Shown piece by piece: positions 8,920 through 18,147 of a DNA stretch of 64,000 nt. The position numbers and the translations under genes were made by a program. The stretch's first letter is position 1, and each line of letters opens with the position of its first letter. Where the stretch lies: positions 8,154-72,153 of the forward strand of contig DBPW01000038.1 of the NCBI GenBank assembly GCA_002305015.1. Direction: 5' to 3'. The notes below the pieces were generated by a model. It was not told where the DNA came from. It ran no database searches and saw nothing but the letters and a program-made list of their open reading frames with translations. This DNA is from Bacteroidales bacterium UBA1410 (GTDB lineage Bacteria > Bacteroidota > Bacteroidia > Bacteroidales > Dysgonomonadaceae).

Positions 8920-10077
8920 ATGAGAGAAAAAAAACGAAAAATAGCCATTTTAGGTTCTACAGGGTCTATTGGAACACAGGCTCTGGATGTGATTCAGCAA
9001 CACCCTGATCGTTTTGAGGTATTTGCCCTTACAGCAAATAATCATGTACAACTTTTGGTTGAGCAAGCGCGTAAATTTCTTCCGGAAATAGTCGTGATTG
9101 CCAACGAAAAAAAATATACCGAGGTAAAAGAAGCATTATCTGATCTGCCCATTAAGGTGTGGGCCGGAAGTGATGCTATTTGTCAGATGGTGCAAAGCGA
9201 AGCCATTACTATAGTCTTGGTAGCGATGGTCGGTTTTTCGGGATTAAAACCCACAATTTCGGCCATAAAAGCAGGTAAAACCATTGCTTTGGCAAATAAA
9301 GAAACGTTAGTGGTTGCCGGAGAATTGATCACATCGATGGCATTGGCACATCGCGCTCCGATTTTACCTGTTGATTCGGAACATTCGGCTATTTTTCAAT
9401 GTTTAAATGGGGAGGGTTGCAATAAGATCAACAAAATCATTCTTACGGCTTCGGGAGGCCCTTTTCGTACCTTTTCAACCGAAGAATTGGCAAAAGTGAC
9501 CACAACACAAGCGTTGAAACACCCCAATTGGAAAATGGGAGCTAAAGTAACCATCGATTCATCCACATTAATGAATAAAGGTTTTGAAGTGATTGAGGCC
9601 AAATGGCTTTTTGATGTATCGCCTTCGGATATCGAAGTGGTAATTCATCCGCAATCCATCATTCACTCTATGGTGCAGTTTGAAGATACCTCCATTATTG
9701 CTCAACTGGGTCAACCCGATATGCGGTTGCCCATTCAATATGCATTGTCGTATCCCGAACGGTTGACGTTAAATATAAAACCCTTGGATTTTACAGAAAT
9801 ATCGAGTCTTACGTTCGAAAAAATCGATTACGACAAATTTAGAAATTTAACATTTGCATATCAAGCAATTGAAATGGGAGGCAATATGCCTTGCATACTC
9901 AATGCAGCCAACGAAGTTGCCGTTGAGTCTTTTTTGCAAGAGTCTATCGGTTTTCTTCAAATGAGTGAAATCATCGAAAAAACCATGCAAAAATCAACGT
10001 TTGTGAAAACACCCGATCTGGACGATTATTTTCGTACCGATCTTGAAGCAAGAGCAATTGCTTCTGAATTTATTTAA
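8920..10077 (+). CDS. dxr: 1-deoxy-D-xylulose-5-phosphate reductoisomerase
   Basis: Second step of the MEP isoprenoid pathway: rearranges and reduces DXP to 2-C-methylerythritol 4-phosphate with NADPH. The N-terminal Rossmann motif GSTGSIGTQAL and the metal-site stretch PVDSEHSAIFQC are intact, as is NKGFEVIEAKWLF. The frame extends 33 codons upstream into rimM, but that part is not DXR-like and a promoter lies within it; ATG 8920 gives 385 residues, the usual family length. rseP follows after 37 bases, a pairing often seen in bacteria. Confidence 0.95.
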   Translation: MREKKRKIAILGSTGSIGTQALDVIQQHPDRFEVFALTANNHVQLLVEQARKFLPEIVVIANEKKYTEVKEALSDLPIKVWAGSDAICQMVQSEAITIVLVAMVGFSGLKPTISAIKAGKTIALANKETLVVAGELITSMALAHRAPILPVDSEHSAIFQCLNGEGCNKINKIILTASGGPFRTFSTEELAKVTTTQALKHPNWKMGAKVTIDSSTLMNKGFEVIEAKWLFDVSPSDIEVVIHPQSIIHSMVQFEDTSIIAQLGQPDMRLPIQYALSYPERLTLNIKPLDFTEISSLTFEKIDYDKFRNLTFAYQAIEMGGNMPCILNAANEVAVESFLQESIGFLQMSEIIEKTMQKSTFVKTPDLDDYFRTDLEARAIASEFI

Positions 10078-10114
10078 AAAACAATAACAGATCAACAGAA
10101 ACTTGTAGAATTTA

Positions 10115-11437
10115 ATGGAAACATTTCTAATCAGGGCTTTGCAATTGGTGATGAGTTTATCGATACTCGTCATCATCCACGAGTTTGGACATTTCATTTT
10201 TGCACGCATCTTTAAAATACGCGTCGAGAAATTTTATCTTTTTTTCGATCCCGGTTTTGCACTATTCCGATATAAACCCAAAAACAGCGAAACAGAATAC
10301 GGAATTGGTTGGTTGCCATTGGGCGGTTATGTGAAAATAGCCGGCATGATTGACGAATCCATGGATAAGGAACAAATGGCACAGCCTCCTCAACCATGGG
10401 AATTTCGCTCTAAACCTGCATGGCAGCGTTTGTTGGTAATGATTGCCGGGGTATTGTTCAATATTATTTTGGCATTTATCATCTATGCAATGGTGCTTTT
10501 CACATGGAACGATACCTATCTTCCGCTTAAAAATGTGCAGATGGGAATGGAATATAGTGAAGTGGCTCATAAGGTGGGATTTCAAGATGGGGATATTTTG
10601 TTGAAAGCAGATGATAAAGAATTGGAGCGATTTGGTGTAAGTACCCTTCTTGATATAGCCAATGCTCACGAGGTAACCGTATTGCGAAACGGAGAAGAGG
10701 TGGTCATACCCATTCCCGAGAATTTCATGAATGAATTGATGGCAGCAAAAGAGGGTTTTGCTACGTATCGGTTTCCTACTGTAGTGGCCGAAGTGCAAGA
10801 AGGAAGTGGGGCAGCTAAAGCCGGATTGCTTCCCGGGGATAGTCTTGTAGCCATAAATGGCGTTCCGACTCCAACTTTCACCGATTTTAAAAGTGAACTC
10901 GAAAAAAATAAAAATCGGGAAATTGCTATTGATTTTTATCGAAATGGCATGTTAAATACCACGGTCGCCTCGGTCGACTCCTTGGGACTATTGGGTTTTT
11001 ATCCCAAATCGCCCATGCAGATATATCCAACAGTTACCCTTCGCTATAACTTTTTTGAGGCTTTCCCGGCCGGAATTAAAATGGGAGTGCAAACGCTCAA
11101 AGATTATGTAAATCAGTTTAAATATGTATTTACCAAAGAGGGTGTTTCCTCCTTGGGTGGATTTGGGACTATCGGCAGCTTGTTTCCGCCTGTATGGGAT
11201 TGGCATGCATTTTGGTTGATGACCGCCTTTCTTTCTGTGATTTTAGCATTTATGAATATACTCCCCATACCGGGATTGGATGGAGGGCACGTGTTATTTT
11301 TGCTATGTGAAGTAATTTCGGGCAAAAAACCCAGCGAAAAATTCTTGGAATATGCGCAAATTGCAGGTATGATCTTTTTGTTGGCTTTAGTGCTCTATGC
11401 CAACGGAATGGATATAATTCGAGCCATATTTAAATAA
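10115..11437 (+). CDS. rseP: Site-2 intramembrane metalloprotease RseP
   Basis: Cleaves membrane proteins inside the bilayer, in other bacteria anti-sigma factors and signal-peptide remnants. The 440 residues include the zinc motif HEFGH at about 23-27 in the first membrane segment, PDZ-like regions in the middle (GAAKAGLLPGDSLVAING at about 230), and the second metal-binding motif LPIPGLDGGH near 385. Four membrane segments are apparent. It sits between dxr and metF on the same strand. Its substrate here cannot be read from the sequence. Confidence 0.93.
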   Translation: METFLIRALQLVMSLSILVIIHEFGHFIFARIFKIRVEKFYLFFDPGFALFRYKPKNSETEYGIGWLPLGGYVKIAGMIDESMDKEQMAQPPQPWEFRSKPAWQRLLVMIAGVLFNIILAFIIYAMVLFTWNDTYLPLKNVQMGMEYSEVAHKVGFQDGDILLKADDKELERFGVSTLLDIANAHEVTVLRNGEEVVIPIPENFMNELMAAKEGFATYRFPTVVAEVQEGSGAAKAGLLPGDSLVAINGVPTPTFTDFKSELEKNKNREIAIDFYRNGMLNTTVASVDSLGLLGFYPKSPMQIYPTVTLRYNFFEAFPAGIKMGVQTLKDYVNQFKYVFTKEGVSSLGGFGTIGSLFPPVWDWHAFWLMTAFLSVILAFMNILPIPGLDGGHVLFLLCEVISGKKPSEKFLEYAQIAGMIFLLALVLYANGMDIIRAIFK

Positions 11438-11448
11438 GTTGGAGAAAT

Positions 11449-12399
11449 ATGAAAGTTTCAGAACGAATACGAACAGCAACAAAAACCGCTTTTTCTTTTG
11501 AATTGTTGCCTCCCCTTAAAGGGAATGGAATTTATCAGGTTTTTGACACGATAGATAGACTCAAAGAGTTTGATCCAAAATATATTAATATCACTACTCA
11601 TCATAGCGAAACAGTTTATAGAGAAGATAAGGATGGTGTAATTCGTAAAGTAAATGTTCGTCGGCGGCCGGGAACAGTTGCCCTGGCTGCAGCCATTCAA
11701 AACAGATATGGCATCACGGCAGTTCCTCATATCATTTGTAAGGGTTTTTCGAAGCAGGAAACAGAATACGCTTTAATTGATCTTATGTTTCTCGGAATTA
11801 CTAATCTGCTGCTGTTGCGTGGGGATACCCATAAATTGAATGAAGAACAGAAAAAAATGGATAGCCACGAACATGCAACCGATTTGCAGGAACAAGTTAA
11901 CAATTTTAATCAAGGTATTGCTCTTGACGGAAGTAGATTCACGCCTCCCGAAGAACCTTTTTCTTATGGAATGGCTTGCTATCCGGAGAAACATGCCGAA
12001 TCTCCTAACATGGAATCTGAAATTTTTTACACAAAAATGAAGGTTGATAAGGGAGCAGAATATTTGGTAACCCAGATGTTTTTCGATAATCGGAAATATT
12101 TCGAATTTGTTGATCGATGTTGTGCTGAAGGTATTCATGTACCGATTATACCCGGCATAAAACCCATCCACATGAAAAATCAACTGACCGTTTTACCTAA
12201 AATTTTCGGAACCAATATTCCTGAAGATTTGGCAAAGGAGTTGCGAAAATGCAAAAACGATGAAGATGCCAAAGAAGTGGGAGTAGAATGGTGTACAGCT
12301 CAGTGTAAGGAACTTATTCAACACAATGTGCCGAGTATTCATTTTTATTCTTTAATGGCAACAGAGAGTGTTTACAGGGTTGCAAAGGAAATTTATTAA
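11449..12399 (+). CDS. metF: 5,10-methylenetetrahydrofolate reductase
   Basis: Reduces methylene-THF to methyl-THF with FAD, supplying methyl groups for methionine synthesis. The 316-residue TIM-barrel enzyme shows the N-terminal FSFELLPPL (family FEFFPP), the FAD-proximal LLLRGD and the late IPGIKPI. Start ATG 11449 follows a purine-rich GGAGAA stretch 11 bases after rseP. Its length fits the catalytic-only bacterial form without a regulatory domain. No SAM riboswitch is visible before it. Confidence 0.94.
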   Translation: MKVSERIRTATKTAFSFELLPPLKGNGIYQVFDTIDRLKEFDPKYINITTHHSETVYREDKDGVIRKVNVRRRPGTVALAAAIQNRYGITAVPHIICKGFSKQETEYALIDLMFLGITNLLLLRGDTHKLNEEQKKMDSHEHATDLQEQVNNFNQGIALDGSRFTPPEEPFSYGMACYPEKHAESPNMESEIFYTKMKVDKGAEYLVTQMFFDNRKYFEFVDRCCAEGIHVPIIPGIKPIHMKNQLTVLPKIFGTNIPEDLAKELRKCKNDEDAKEVGVEWCTAQCKELIQHNVPSIHFYSLMATESVYRVAKEIY

Positions 12400-12458
12400 A
12401 AAGTTTTTCGAAAATAGGGTAAAGAGTGGGATGTCTCAGTTAGCAATTGAAGGAGAAT

Positions 12459-13568
12459 ATGTATTTTAAAGATATCATTGGATTACGGGATATAAAAAAG
12501 CATCTTTTGGAATCTGCACAAAGGGGGGTTGTTCCTCATGCCTATTTGTTTTATGGACCTGAGGGAGTGGGTAAATTGCCGCTTGCCATTGCGTATGCAA
12601 GGTATCTCAATTGTTTGAATCCTCAGGCTGATGATGCGTGTGGTGAATGTCCTTCATGCCTAAAATTCAATAAATTAGCTCATCCCGATTTGCATTTTGC
12701 TTTTCCTGTTATTAAATCCAAAGTTTCTGACGAATATTTGCCGCAATGGCGTGATTTTCTTTCTCAACATACCTATTTTAATCTCAATGACTGGCTTAAT
12801 TTCATTGATGCTCAAAATGCACAAGGAATTATTTATGCTAAAGAAAGCGAAGAGATTATTCGAAAGCTCAGTTTGAAAATTTATGAGGCAAAATATCGTA
12901 TCATGATAGTTTGGCTGCCGGAAAAAATGCATGAAGTATGTGCGAATAAGCTTTTGAAAATGATTGAGGAGCCACCGGTTAATACGGTATTTTTGTTGGT
13001 CTCCGAAGAGCCGGAAGAAGTGTTGCCAACCATTCAATCCCGTTGTCAACTTGTTCATATAAATACAATTGAGCAGGACGAAATGGTAAATGCCATTGAG
13101 TCGAGGTATCGTCTTTCAGAAAAAGATGCCTTATCGGTTGTTCATATTGCCAATGGCAGTTTTACCAAAGCGGTAAAAATTATCGAGTCGACAGATGAAA
13201 CAAAATATTTTTTTAATTTGTTTAAAACGATGATGCGCGCATCTGTTTCACGAAACATAAAAAATATCAAAGCAATAGCAAATGAAATTGCCGGTATAGG
13301 ACGTGAGATGCAGAAGAGTTATGTGCTGTATTGTTTACGAATGTTTCGCGAATATTTCATAAACAACCTGCATGAACCCCAAATGGTATATTTAAATAGT
13401 GAAGAAGCCGATTTTGGGCTTCGTTTTTCTCCTTTCATCAATGAGCGAAATGTAGAGAAACTTAACGATGAGTTTTCACTAGCCTATCGGCAAATTGAAC
13501 AAAACGGCAATGCAAAGATCATTTTTCTCGATCTTTGTTTGAAAATTACCGTTTTATTATTAAATTAA
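12459..13568 (+). CDS. holB: DNA polymerase III delta'-type clamp-loader subunit
   Basis: AAA+ subunit of the sliding-clamp loader. A Walker-A-like YGPEGVGK lies near residues 29-36; its final K is followed by L instead of the usual T or S, so nucleotide binding may be lost, as in delta' subunits. A zinc-type cluster CGECPSC follows near 65-71, and the SRC motif (SRCQL) is near 191. The frame runs back to a TTG at 12447, but ATG 12459, preceded by AGGAG, is the better start and gives 369 residues. The next genes are PSP1 and gldH, a familiar Bacteroidota grouping. Confidence 0.88.
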   Translation: MYFKDIIGLRDIKKHLLESAQRGVVPHAYLFYGPEGVGKLPLAIAYARYLNCLNPQADDACGECPSCLKFNKLAHPDLHFAFPVIKSKVSDEYLPQWRDFLSQHTYFNLNDWLNFIDAQNAQGIIYAKESEEIIRKLSLKIYEAKYRIMIVWLPEKMHEVCANKLLKMIEEPPVNTVFLLVSEEPEEVLPTIQSRCQLVHINTIEQDEMVNAIESRYRLSEKDALSVVHIANGSFTKAVKIIESTDETKYFFNLFKTMMRASVSRNIKNIKAIANEIAGIGREMQKSYVLYCLRMFREYFINNLHEPQMVYLNSEEADFGLRFSPFINERNVEKLNDEFSLAYRQIEQNGNAKIIFLDLCLKITVLLLN

Positions 13569-13644
13569 TCGTGCGATCCATTTTGGATTGCAATATAAGA
13601 AGTTGAATCAATATAAAATTCGGTAAATTAGCATCTATTTTTCT

Positions 13645-14877
13645 ATGGAAAATGAAAATAATTCAATATATGAAGATTTTTCGGATATCGTTCCTGAAAA
13701 ATCATCCACAATAAAAAATTCAACGTGCTGTTACGGTTGCACCCCTCATATCAATAAATTGCATACTTATGATTGGCTGCATGATTATCCCGAAATGCAA
13801 GCAGCCACTAAAATGGTGGAGGTGCAATTTAAAAATACCCGAAAAGGATATTATATCAATAGCAACAATATCGATTTGAAAATTGGGGACATGGTAGCTG
13901 TGGAAGCAATCCCCGGACACGATATTGGCACCGTTTCGCTTACCGGTAAGTTGGTGGAACTGCAAATGAAAAAGAACAACTATCGTGAGGAGAATAACGG
14001 TGGGTTAAAACGCGTATACCGTATTGCAAGGCCTACGGATTTGGAAAAATACAATCAAGCAAAAGCAAGAGAATATCCAACAATGATCCGTTCTCGTCAG
14101 ATAGCTGAAGAGTTGGGTTTGCAAATGAAAATAGGAGATGTTGAGTATCAAGGTGATGGTAGCAAGGCTATTTTTTATTATATTGCCGACGAACGGGTAG
14201 ATTTTCGCCAGTTAATTAAAGTTTTGGCATCGGAATTCAAGGTTAAGATCGAAATGAAACAAATTGGAGCAAGGCAGGAGGCCGGGCGAATTGGAGGAAT
14301 CGGACCTTGTGGGCGCGAATTATGCTGCAGCTGTTGGATGACAAACTTTGTATCGGTTTCCACATCGTGTGCCCGTTGTCAGGATCTTTCTATTAATCCA
14401 CAAAAATTGGCCGGTCAGTGTGGAAAACTAAAGTGTTGTCTCAATTACGAAATCGATGCTTATGTAGAGGCTCAAAAAAACTTGCCTTCTTATGAAATTG
14501 TTCTCCAAACAAAAGATGCCGATTATTATCATGTCAAAACCGATATTTTTCAAGGCCAACTCACTTATTCCACCGATAAGAACAATCCTGTTCATTTGGT
14601 TACCATCTCCAAAGAACGGGTTTTTGAAGTTATCAATATGAATAAGAAAGGTGAAAAACCCTCAAAATTGGAACCGGATCTTGTAGAAGATATTCAAAAA
14701 GAGGCTCTTTATGTGAATGACCTATTGAAAGATCAAAACATCGATCGTTTCGATGAAGAAATGGGTTCTTCGACAGTCAAAAAGAAGAAGAAAAAGAAAA
14801 AACGCAAACAAAATAAAAAATCTGCAAAGATAAAAACAGAGAATTCGTCGGATAATTCCGATAAAAATGAAGAGTAA
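13645..14877 (+). CDS. PSP1 domain protein (RicT/YaaT-like)
   Basis: Homologue of Bacillus RicT/YaaT, part of the Ric complex that acts in RNA processing and development there. The 410 residues contain a PSP1 core with a cysteine-rich block: GPCGRELCCSCW near 221-232, then CARCQD and QCGKLKCCLNYE. The last ~40 residues form a run of lysines and other polar residues, probably disordered and nucleic-acid- or membrane-binding. The stop overlaps the gldH start by 11 bases. The function in Bacteroidota is not established. Confidence 0.87.
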   Translation: MENENNSIYEDFSDIVPEKSSTIKNSTCCYGCTPHINKLHTYDWLHDYPEMQAATKMVEVQFKNTRKGYYINSNNIDLKIGDMVAVEAIPGHDIGTVSLTGKLVELQMKKNNYREENNGGLKRVYRIARPTDLEKYNQAKAREYPTMIRSRQIAEELGLQMKIGDVEYQGDGSKAIFYYIADERVDFRQLIKVLASEFKVKIEMKQIGARQEAGRIGGIGPCGRELCCSCWMTNFVSVSTSCARCQDLSINPQKLAGQCGKLKCCLNYEIDAYVEAQKNLPSYEIVLQTKDADYYHVKTDIFQGQLTYSTDKNNPVHLVTISKERVFEVINMNKKGEKPSKLEPDLVEDIQKEALYVNDLLKDQNIDRFDEEMGSSTVKKKKKKKKRKQNKKSAKIKTENSSDNSDKNEE

Positions 14878-15349
14878 CCCGTATTTTTTCTTGGTCTTTT
14901 TTTGGGTCATCTTGTTGTCGTGTAACGAGAACGGAGAATATTATGCCTTTAAACATCTCTCGGGTGGACAATGGCCGAGGGATAGCGTTATATGTATTCA
15001 ATTCGATTCCCTTCGGTTAAATCCGTCCGATATCTATCAGGTGGATATTGAAATTATGCACAACAAAAGCTATCCCTATCAAGATTTGTGCCTCTTGATT
15101 GGAAATAATTTGCAAGATTCCATTTTGCAATACGATACGTTAAAATGCAGGGTTTGCGATCAATATGGAAAATGGTTAAGTTCCGGAGGGAGTGGATTGC
15201 ATCAACTTTCGGCATCCTATAAGAAAAATATAAGGGCAAAGGATAGCGTAAATACTTATCGTTTTTTTATTCGTCAGTTTATGAAGGATGATCCGTTGTT
15301 GGGAATAGAAAGGATAGGTGTAAAAATTTCTAAGGCAATAAATCAGTGA
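14867..15349 (+). CDS. gldH: Gliding-motility-type lipoprotein GldH
   Basis: Lipoprotein of the GldH family, required for gliding in Flavobacterium but also present in non-gliding Bacteroidales. The 160 residues start with a signal peptide and lipobox LLSC (about residues 16-19), followed by the family pattern DIEIMHNKSYPYQDL and the late LGIERIGVKI. The 11-base overlap with the PSP1 gene indicates coupled translation. No other gld or spr gene is in the window, so motility cannot be inferred. Confidence 0.85.
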   Translation: MKSNPYFFLVFFWVILLSCNENGEYYAFKHLSGGQWPRDSVICIQFDSLRLNPSDIYQVDIEIMHNKSYPYQDLCLLIGNNLQDSILQYDTLKCRVCDQYGKWLSSGGSGLHQLSASYKKNIRAKDSVNTYRFFIRQFMKDDPLLGIERIGVKISKAINQ

Positions 15350-15460
15350 TTTCCACCTTCAATTTCTCTTAACGTCAACAATAAAGAGACTGCCTCGAAA
15401 TACAAAATAAGCCGCCGTGAATTAAATCGTTGGGCGTAATAAACAAAAGAAATAATAATG

Positions 15461-15550
15461 TGAGGGTGAAATCAGATGGTGATACACCCTCATTGTTTCT
15501 ATGTAGCGAAGGGGGGGGAGAAAAGAATTATTCTCCTTCTTCTTTTTTTA
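15461..15550. terminator. Two inverted repeats between convergent gldH and GH57 genes
   Basis: The first hairpin has arms TGAGGGTG (15461-15468) and CACCCTCA (15485-15492). The second has arms GGAGAA and TTCTCC around 15518-15537, followed by a T-rich run on the plus strand. Together they probably end transcripts from both sides. A run of eight G lies just before the second hairpin. Confidence 0.45.
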
Positions 15551-16856
15551 CAAACTTCTCCACATTGGCTTCTCGGATGCTTTTCAGTTCGGCTTCTAAT
15601 TTTTTGATTTTCTTTTCCTGATTACGGATGACGGTAAGGAGAGAACTAAGCTCCTCATTTTCCACTGTATCGGGGTATTGAGCTTTCACGCGGGCAATAA
15701 AATCGCTTAATACATTCATGTAGTTGTTAAAGGCATCATAGGGAGAAGGATAAGGACTAAACCGGGTATAGCTTTCCCCTTTCGAAAAATGCTTAGTTGA
15801 CATATAGTAAAAATGGTCGCTGGTTTGCAAATAAAGCCAATCCTGCTTCAATCGTCGATCCTCACACAATCGAACCCGCTCGCTAATCCCGTAAAGTGTA
15901 TTAAAAGCGCTGCGCTGCAACGTGTTTCCGAGCCATGCACTTAAATCGCGTTCCTCATCCGACCATGAAATAGGATCGGGTACCGAGATTGGACCCACCG
16001 ATTTATAATTGTCCAGAATTTCACCGGGTGTTGCAAATTCGATATTATTTTCAAAGGCAAAACGAGGCAACGCTTTCATAAACTCGAAGATACCCGTATA
16101 GGAAGGTTGAAGATTGCCAAATGTTTCGTAATTCATAAAAAGATTGATAACCTCTTCCTCTGCCGGAATTGCTGCTATCCAACTAATGAATTTTTCTGCT
16201 GTTAGTGGATAGTCATGCCAAGAGTAATCTGAAAAATGAAAAGTAATATTTTCAGTTAACCCTGAATTTCTGAGCAGTAACTTTAAGTTGGGTTGCGTTT
16301 CGGAGTGATAAACATAATTCGGGCTTTTCCAACCTAAAACCTGTTTAGCACCTTCGGTAATCATTTTTTTATATCCCATGTTGTAAACCAATTCCGATAT
16401 TTCGTCAGAATAAATAAGTTCGGTATTACGGAATACGGTGGGTTCCTGATCGAACAGCAATTTTATTTTATCTGCGTGTTGCTTTACCTGCCTTTGAAAT
16501 TCTATGGGATCGCCCAATGAGGAAAGGGAATGGGCATATGTTTCGGAAAGGAATTCAACATTTCCGGTTTTGCTCAATTCCATAAGTCCGTCGATCACTT
16601 CAGGAGCATAAATTTCCAATTGATCCAATGCAACACCTGAAATGGAAAACGCGATTTTAAAACGTCCTTTGTAAAGATTGATTAAATCTAAAAACATGCG
16701 GTTGGCCGGCAGAAAAGATTTATCGGCAATTTGTTGTAGAATGGTTTCATTGGAATAATCATCGTAATAGTAATGATCTTTTCCAATATTGAAAAAACGA
16801 TATCTTTTTAGCCGTAAAGGCTGGTGGATCTGAAAATAAAAACAAATTTTTTTCAT
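15528..16856 (-). CDS. Glycoside hydrolase family 57 enzyme
   Basis: Acts on alpha-1,4-glucans (alpha-amylase or 4-alpha-glucanotransferase class). The 442 residues start with the GH57 signature FYFQIHQPLRL (family HQP motif) and contain TELIYSDEI, NYETFG and SWHDYPL typical of the (beta/alpha)7 barrel. The last ~40 residues form a charged coiled coil (QEKKIKKLEAEL), beyond the catalytic fold. It is the third gene of a glycogen-metabolism operon after a debranching enzyme and a glycosyltransferase. The exact activity within GH57 cannot be settled from motifs. Confidence 0.9.
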   Translation of the reverse strand: MKKICFYFQIHQPLRLKRYRFFNIGKDHYYYDDYSNETILQQIADKSFLPANRMFLDLINLYKGRFKIAFSISGVALDQLEIYAPEVIDGLMELSKTGNVEFLSETYAHSLSSLGDPIEFQRQVKQHADKIKLLFDQEPTVFRNTELIYSDEISELVYNMGYKKMITEGAKQVLGWKSPNYVYHSETQPNLKLLLRNSGLTENITFHFSDYSWHDYPLTAEKFISWIAAIPAEEEVINLFMNYETFGNLQPSYTGIFEFMKALPRFAFENNIEFATPGEILDNYKSVGPISVPDPISWSDEERDLSAWLGNTLQRSAFNTLYGISERVRLCEDRRLKQDWLYLQTSDHFYYMSTKHFSKGESYTRFSPYPSPYDAFNNYMNVLSDFIARVKAQYPDTVENEELSSLLTVIRNQEKKIKKLEAELKSIREANVEKFVKKEEGE

Positions 16857-16881
16857 ACAAATTTCATGCTTTTCTGATTAA

Positions 16882-18144
16882 TTATCTATAAACGAGTTGG
16901 TTGTAAATATCGCGTACTTTTTGAGCAGCGTATTCCCATTTTATGTTGTTTACTTCTTTTTTTCCCTCTTCCTTGAGAAATTCGGCGATACCCGGATAGG
17001 TACAGAGAGAATAGATGGAATCGGCCATAGCATCCACATCCCAGTAATCGGTTTTGATGACATAATTCAGAATTTCAGAGCAACCCGATTGATACGAAAT
17101 AATGCAGGGCACGCCACATTGCATGGCTTCAAGGGGTGAGATGCCAAAAGGTTCAGATACGGAGGGCATCACATATACATCGCTCGATTTAAACATTTCG
17201 TATACCTGTCTTCCTCGAAGAAACCCGGTAAAATGAAATCGGTCGGCTATACCTCTGTCGGCTACCATATGAATCATCTGGTTCAGCATATCGCCACTTC
17301 CGGCCATCACAAAACGAATATGGTTTGTTCTTTTGAGTACCTGTGTGGCTGCTTCTACAAAAAATTCGGGTCCTTTTTGCATGGTAATGCGGCCGAGAAA
17401 AGTAACGATCTTTTCCGGGACTCCGGCCAATCGTTCAATGGCTTCAATTTCAGGACTTAGAGGTTCTACCGCATTGTGAACCGTTACTACTTTATCCTCC
17501 GGTTGATGATAATTATCGATTACGGTTTTGCGCGTTAGATTGCTTACGCAAATAATCTTGTCGCAGTGATCCATTCCGTCTTTTTCGATGCCATAGACGA
17601 TAGGATTGGGCTTTCCGCGACTACGGTCGAATTCGGTTGCATGAACATGAATAACGAGTGGTTTACCCGAAACACTTTTCGCATGAAGCCCTGCAGGATA
17701 AGTAAGCCAATCGTGTGCATGAATAATATCAAAATCGTACGTTCGGGCAATTACGCCGGCCACGATGGAATAATTGTTGATCTCCTCTAAAATATTAGAA
17801 GGATAGCGTCCCGAAAATTCAATGCAACCCAAGTCATTCGTGTAGATATAGTTAAAATCGGCGTAAATATGATCACGCAAGCGATAATATTCGTCGGGAT
17901 TCATAAATTTTCCCAGGCGATTCTTTACTGTTTCCCAAGGCACATCACGCCATACAACAGGGGTGTTGTTAGCTCCGATTATTTTCACAAAACTCTGATC
18001 CTCGTCACCCCAAGCTTTGGGTATTACAAAAGTGATTTCCATGTCAGCTTGCATGGAAAGGCCCTTTGTTATTCCATAGCAGGCAGTTCCGAGTCCGCCG
18101 AGAATATGAGGTGGAAATTCCCACCCAAACATCAATACTTTCAT
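16882..18144 (-). CDS. Glycogen/starch synthase-like glycosyltransferase
   Basis: Transfers glucose from a nucleotide sugar to an alpha-glucan. The 420 residues form a GT-B fold: N-terminal GWEFPPHILGGLGTA contains the donor-loop glycines of GT4/GT5 enzymes, IHAHDWLTYPAG is the usual hinge region, TFLGRITMQKGPE begins the C-terminal domain, and SEPFGISPLEAMQCG is the conserved E-x7-E donor-binding motif. It lies 3 bases after the debranching enzyme gene and 25 bases before GH57, clearly one operon. Whether it uses ADP- or UDP-glucose is not readable. Confidence 0.88.
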   Translation of the reverse strand: MKVLMFGWEFPPHILGGLGTACYGITKGLSMQADMEITFVIPKAWGDEDQSFVKIIGANNTPVVWRDVPWETVKNRLGKFMNPDEYYRLRDHIYADFNYIYTNDLGCIEFSGRYPSNILEEINNYSIVAGVIARTYDFDIIHAHDWLTYPAGLHAKSVSGKPLVIHVHATEFDRSRGKPNPIVYGIEKDGMDHCDKIICVSNLTRKTVIDNYHQPEDKVVTVHNAVEPLSPEIEAIERLAGVPEKIVTFLGRITMQKGPEFFVEAATQVLKRTNHIRFVMAGSGDMLNQMIHMVADRGIADRFHFTGFLRGRQVYEMFKSSDVYVMPSVSEPFGISPLEAMQCGVPCIISYQSGCSEILNYVIKTDYWDVDAMADSIYSLCTYPGIAEFLKEEGKKEVNNIKWEYAAQKVRDIYNQLVYR

Positions 18145-18147
18145 TTT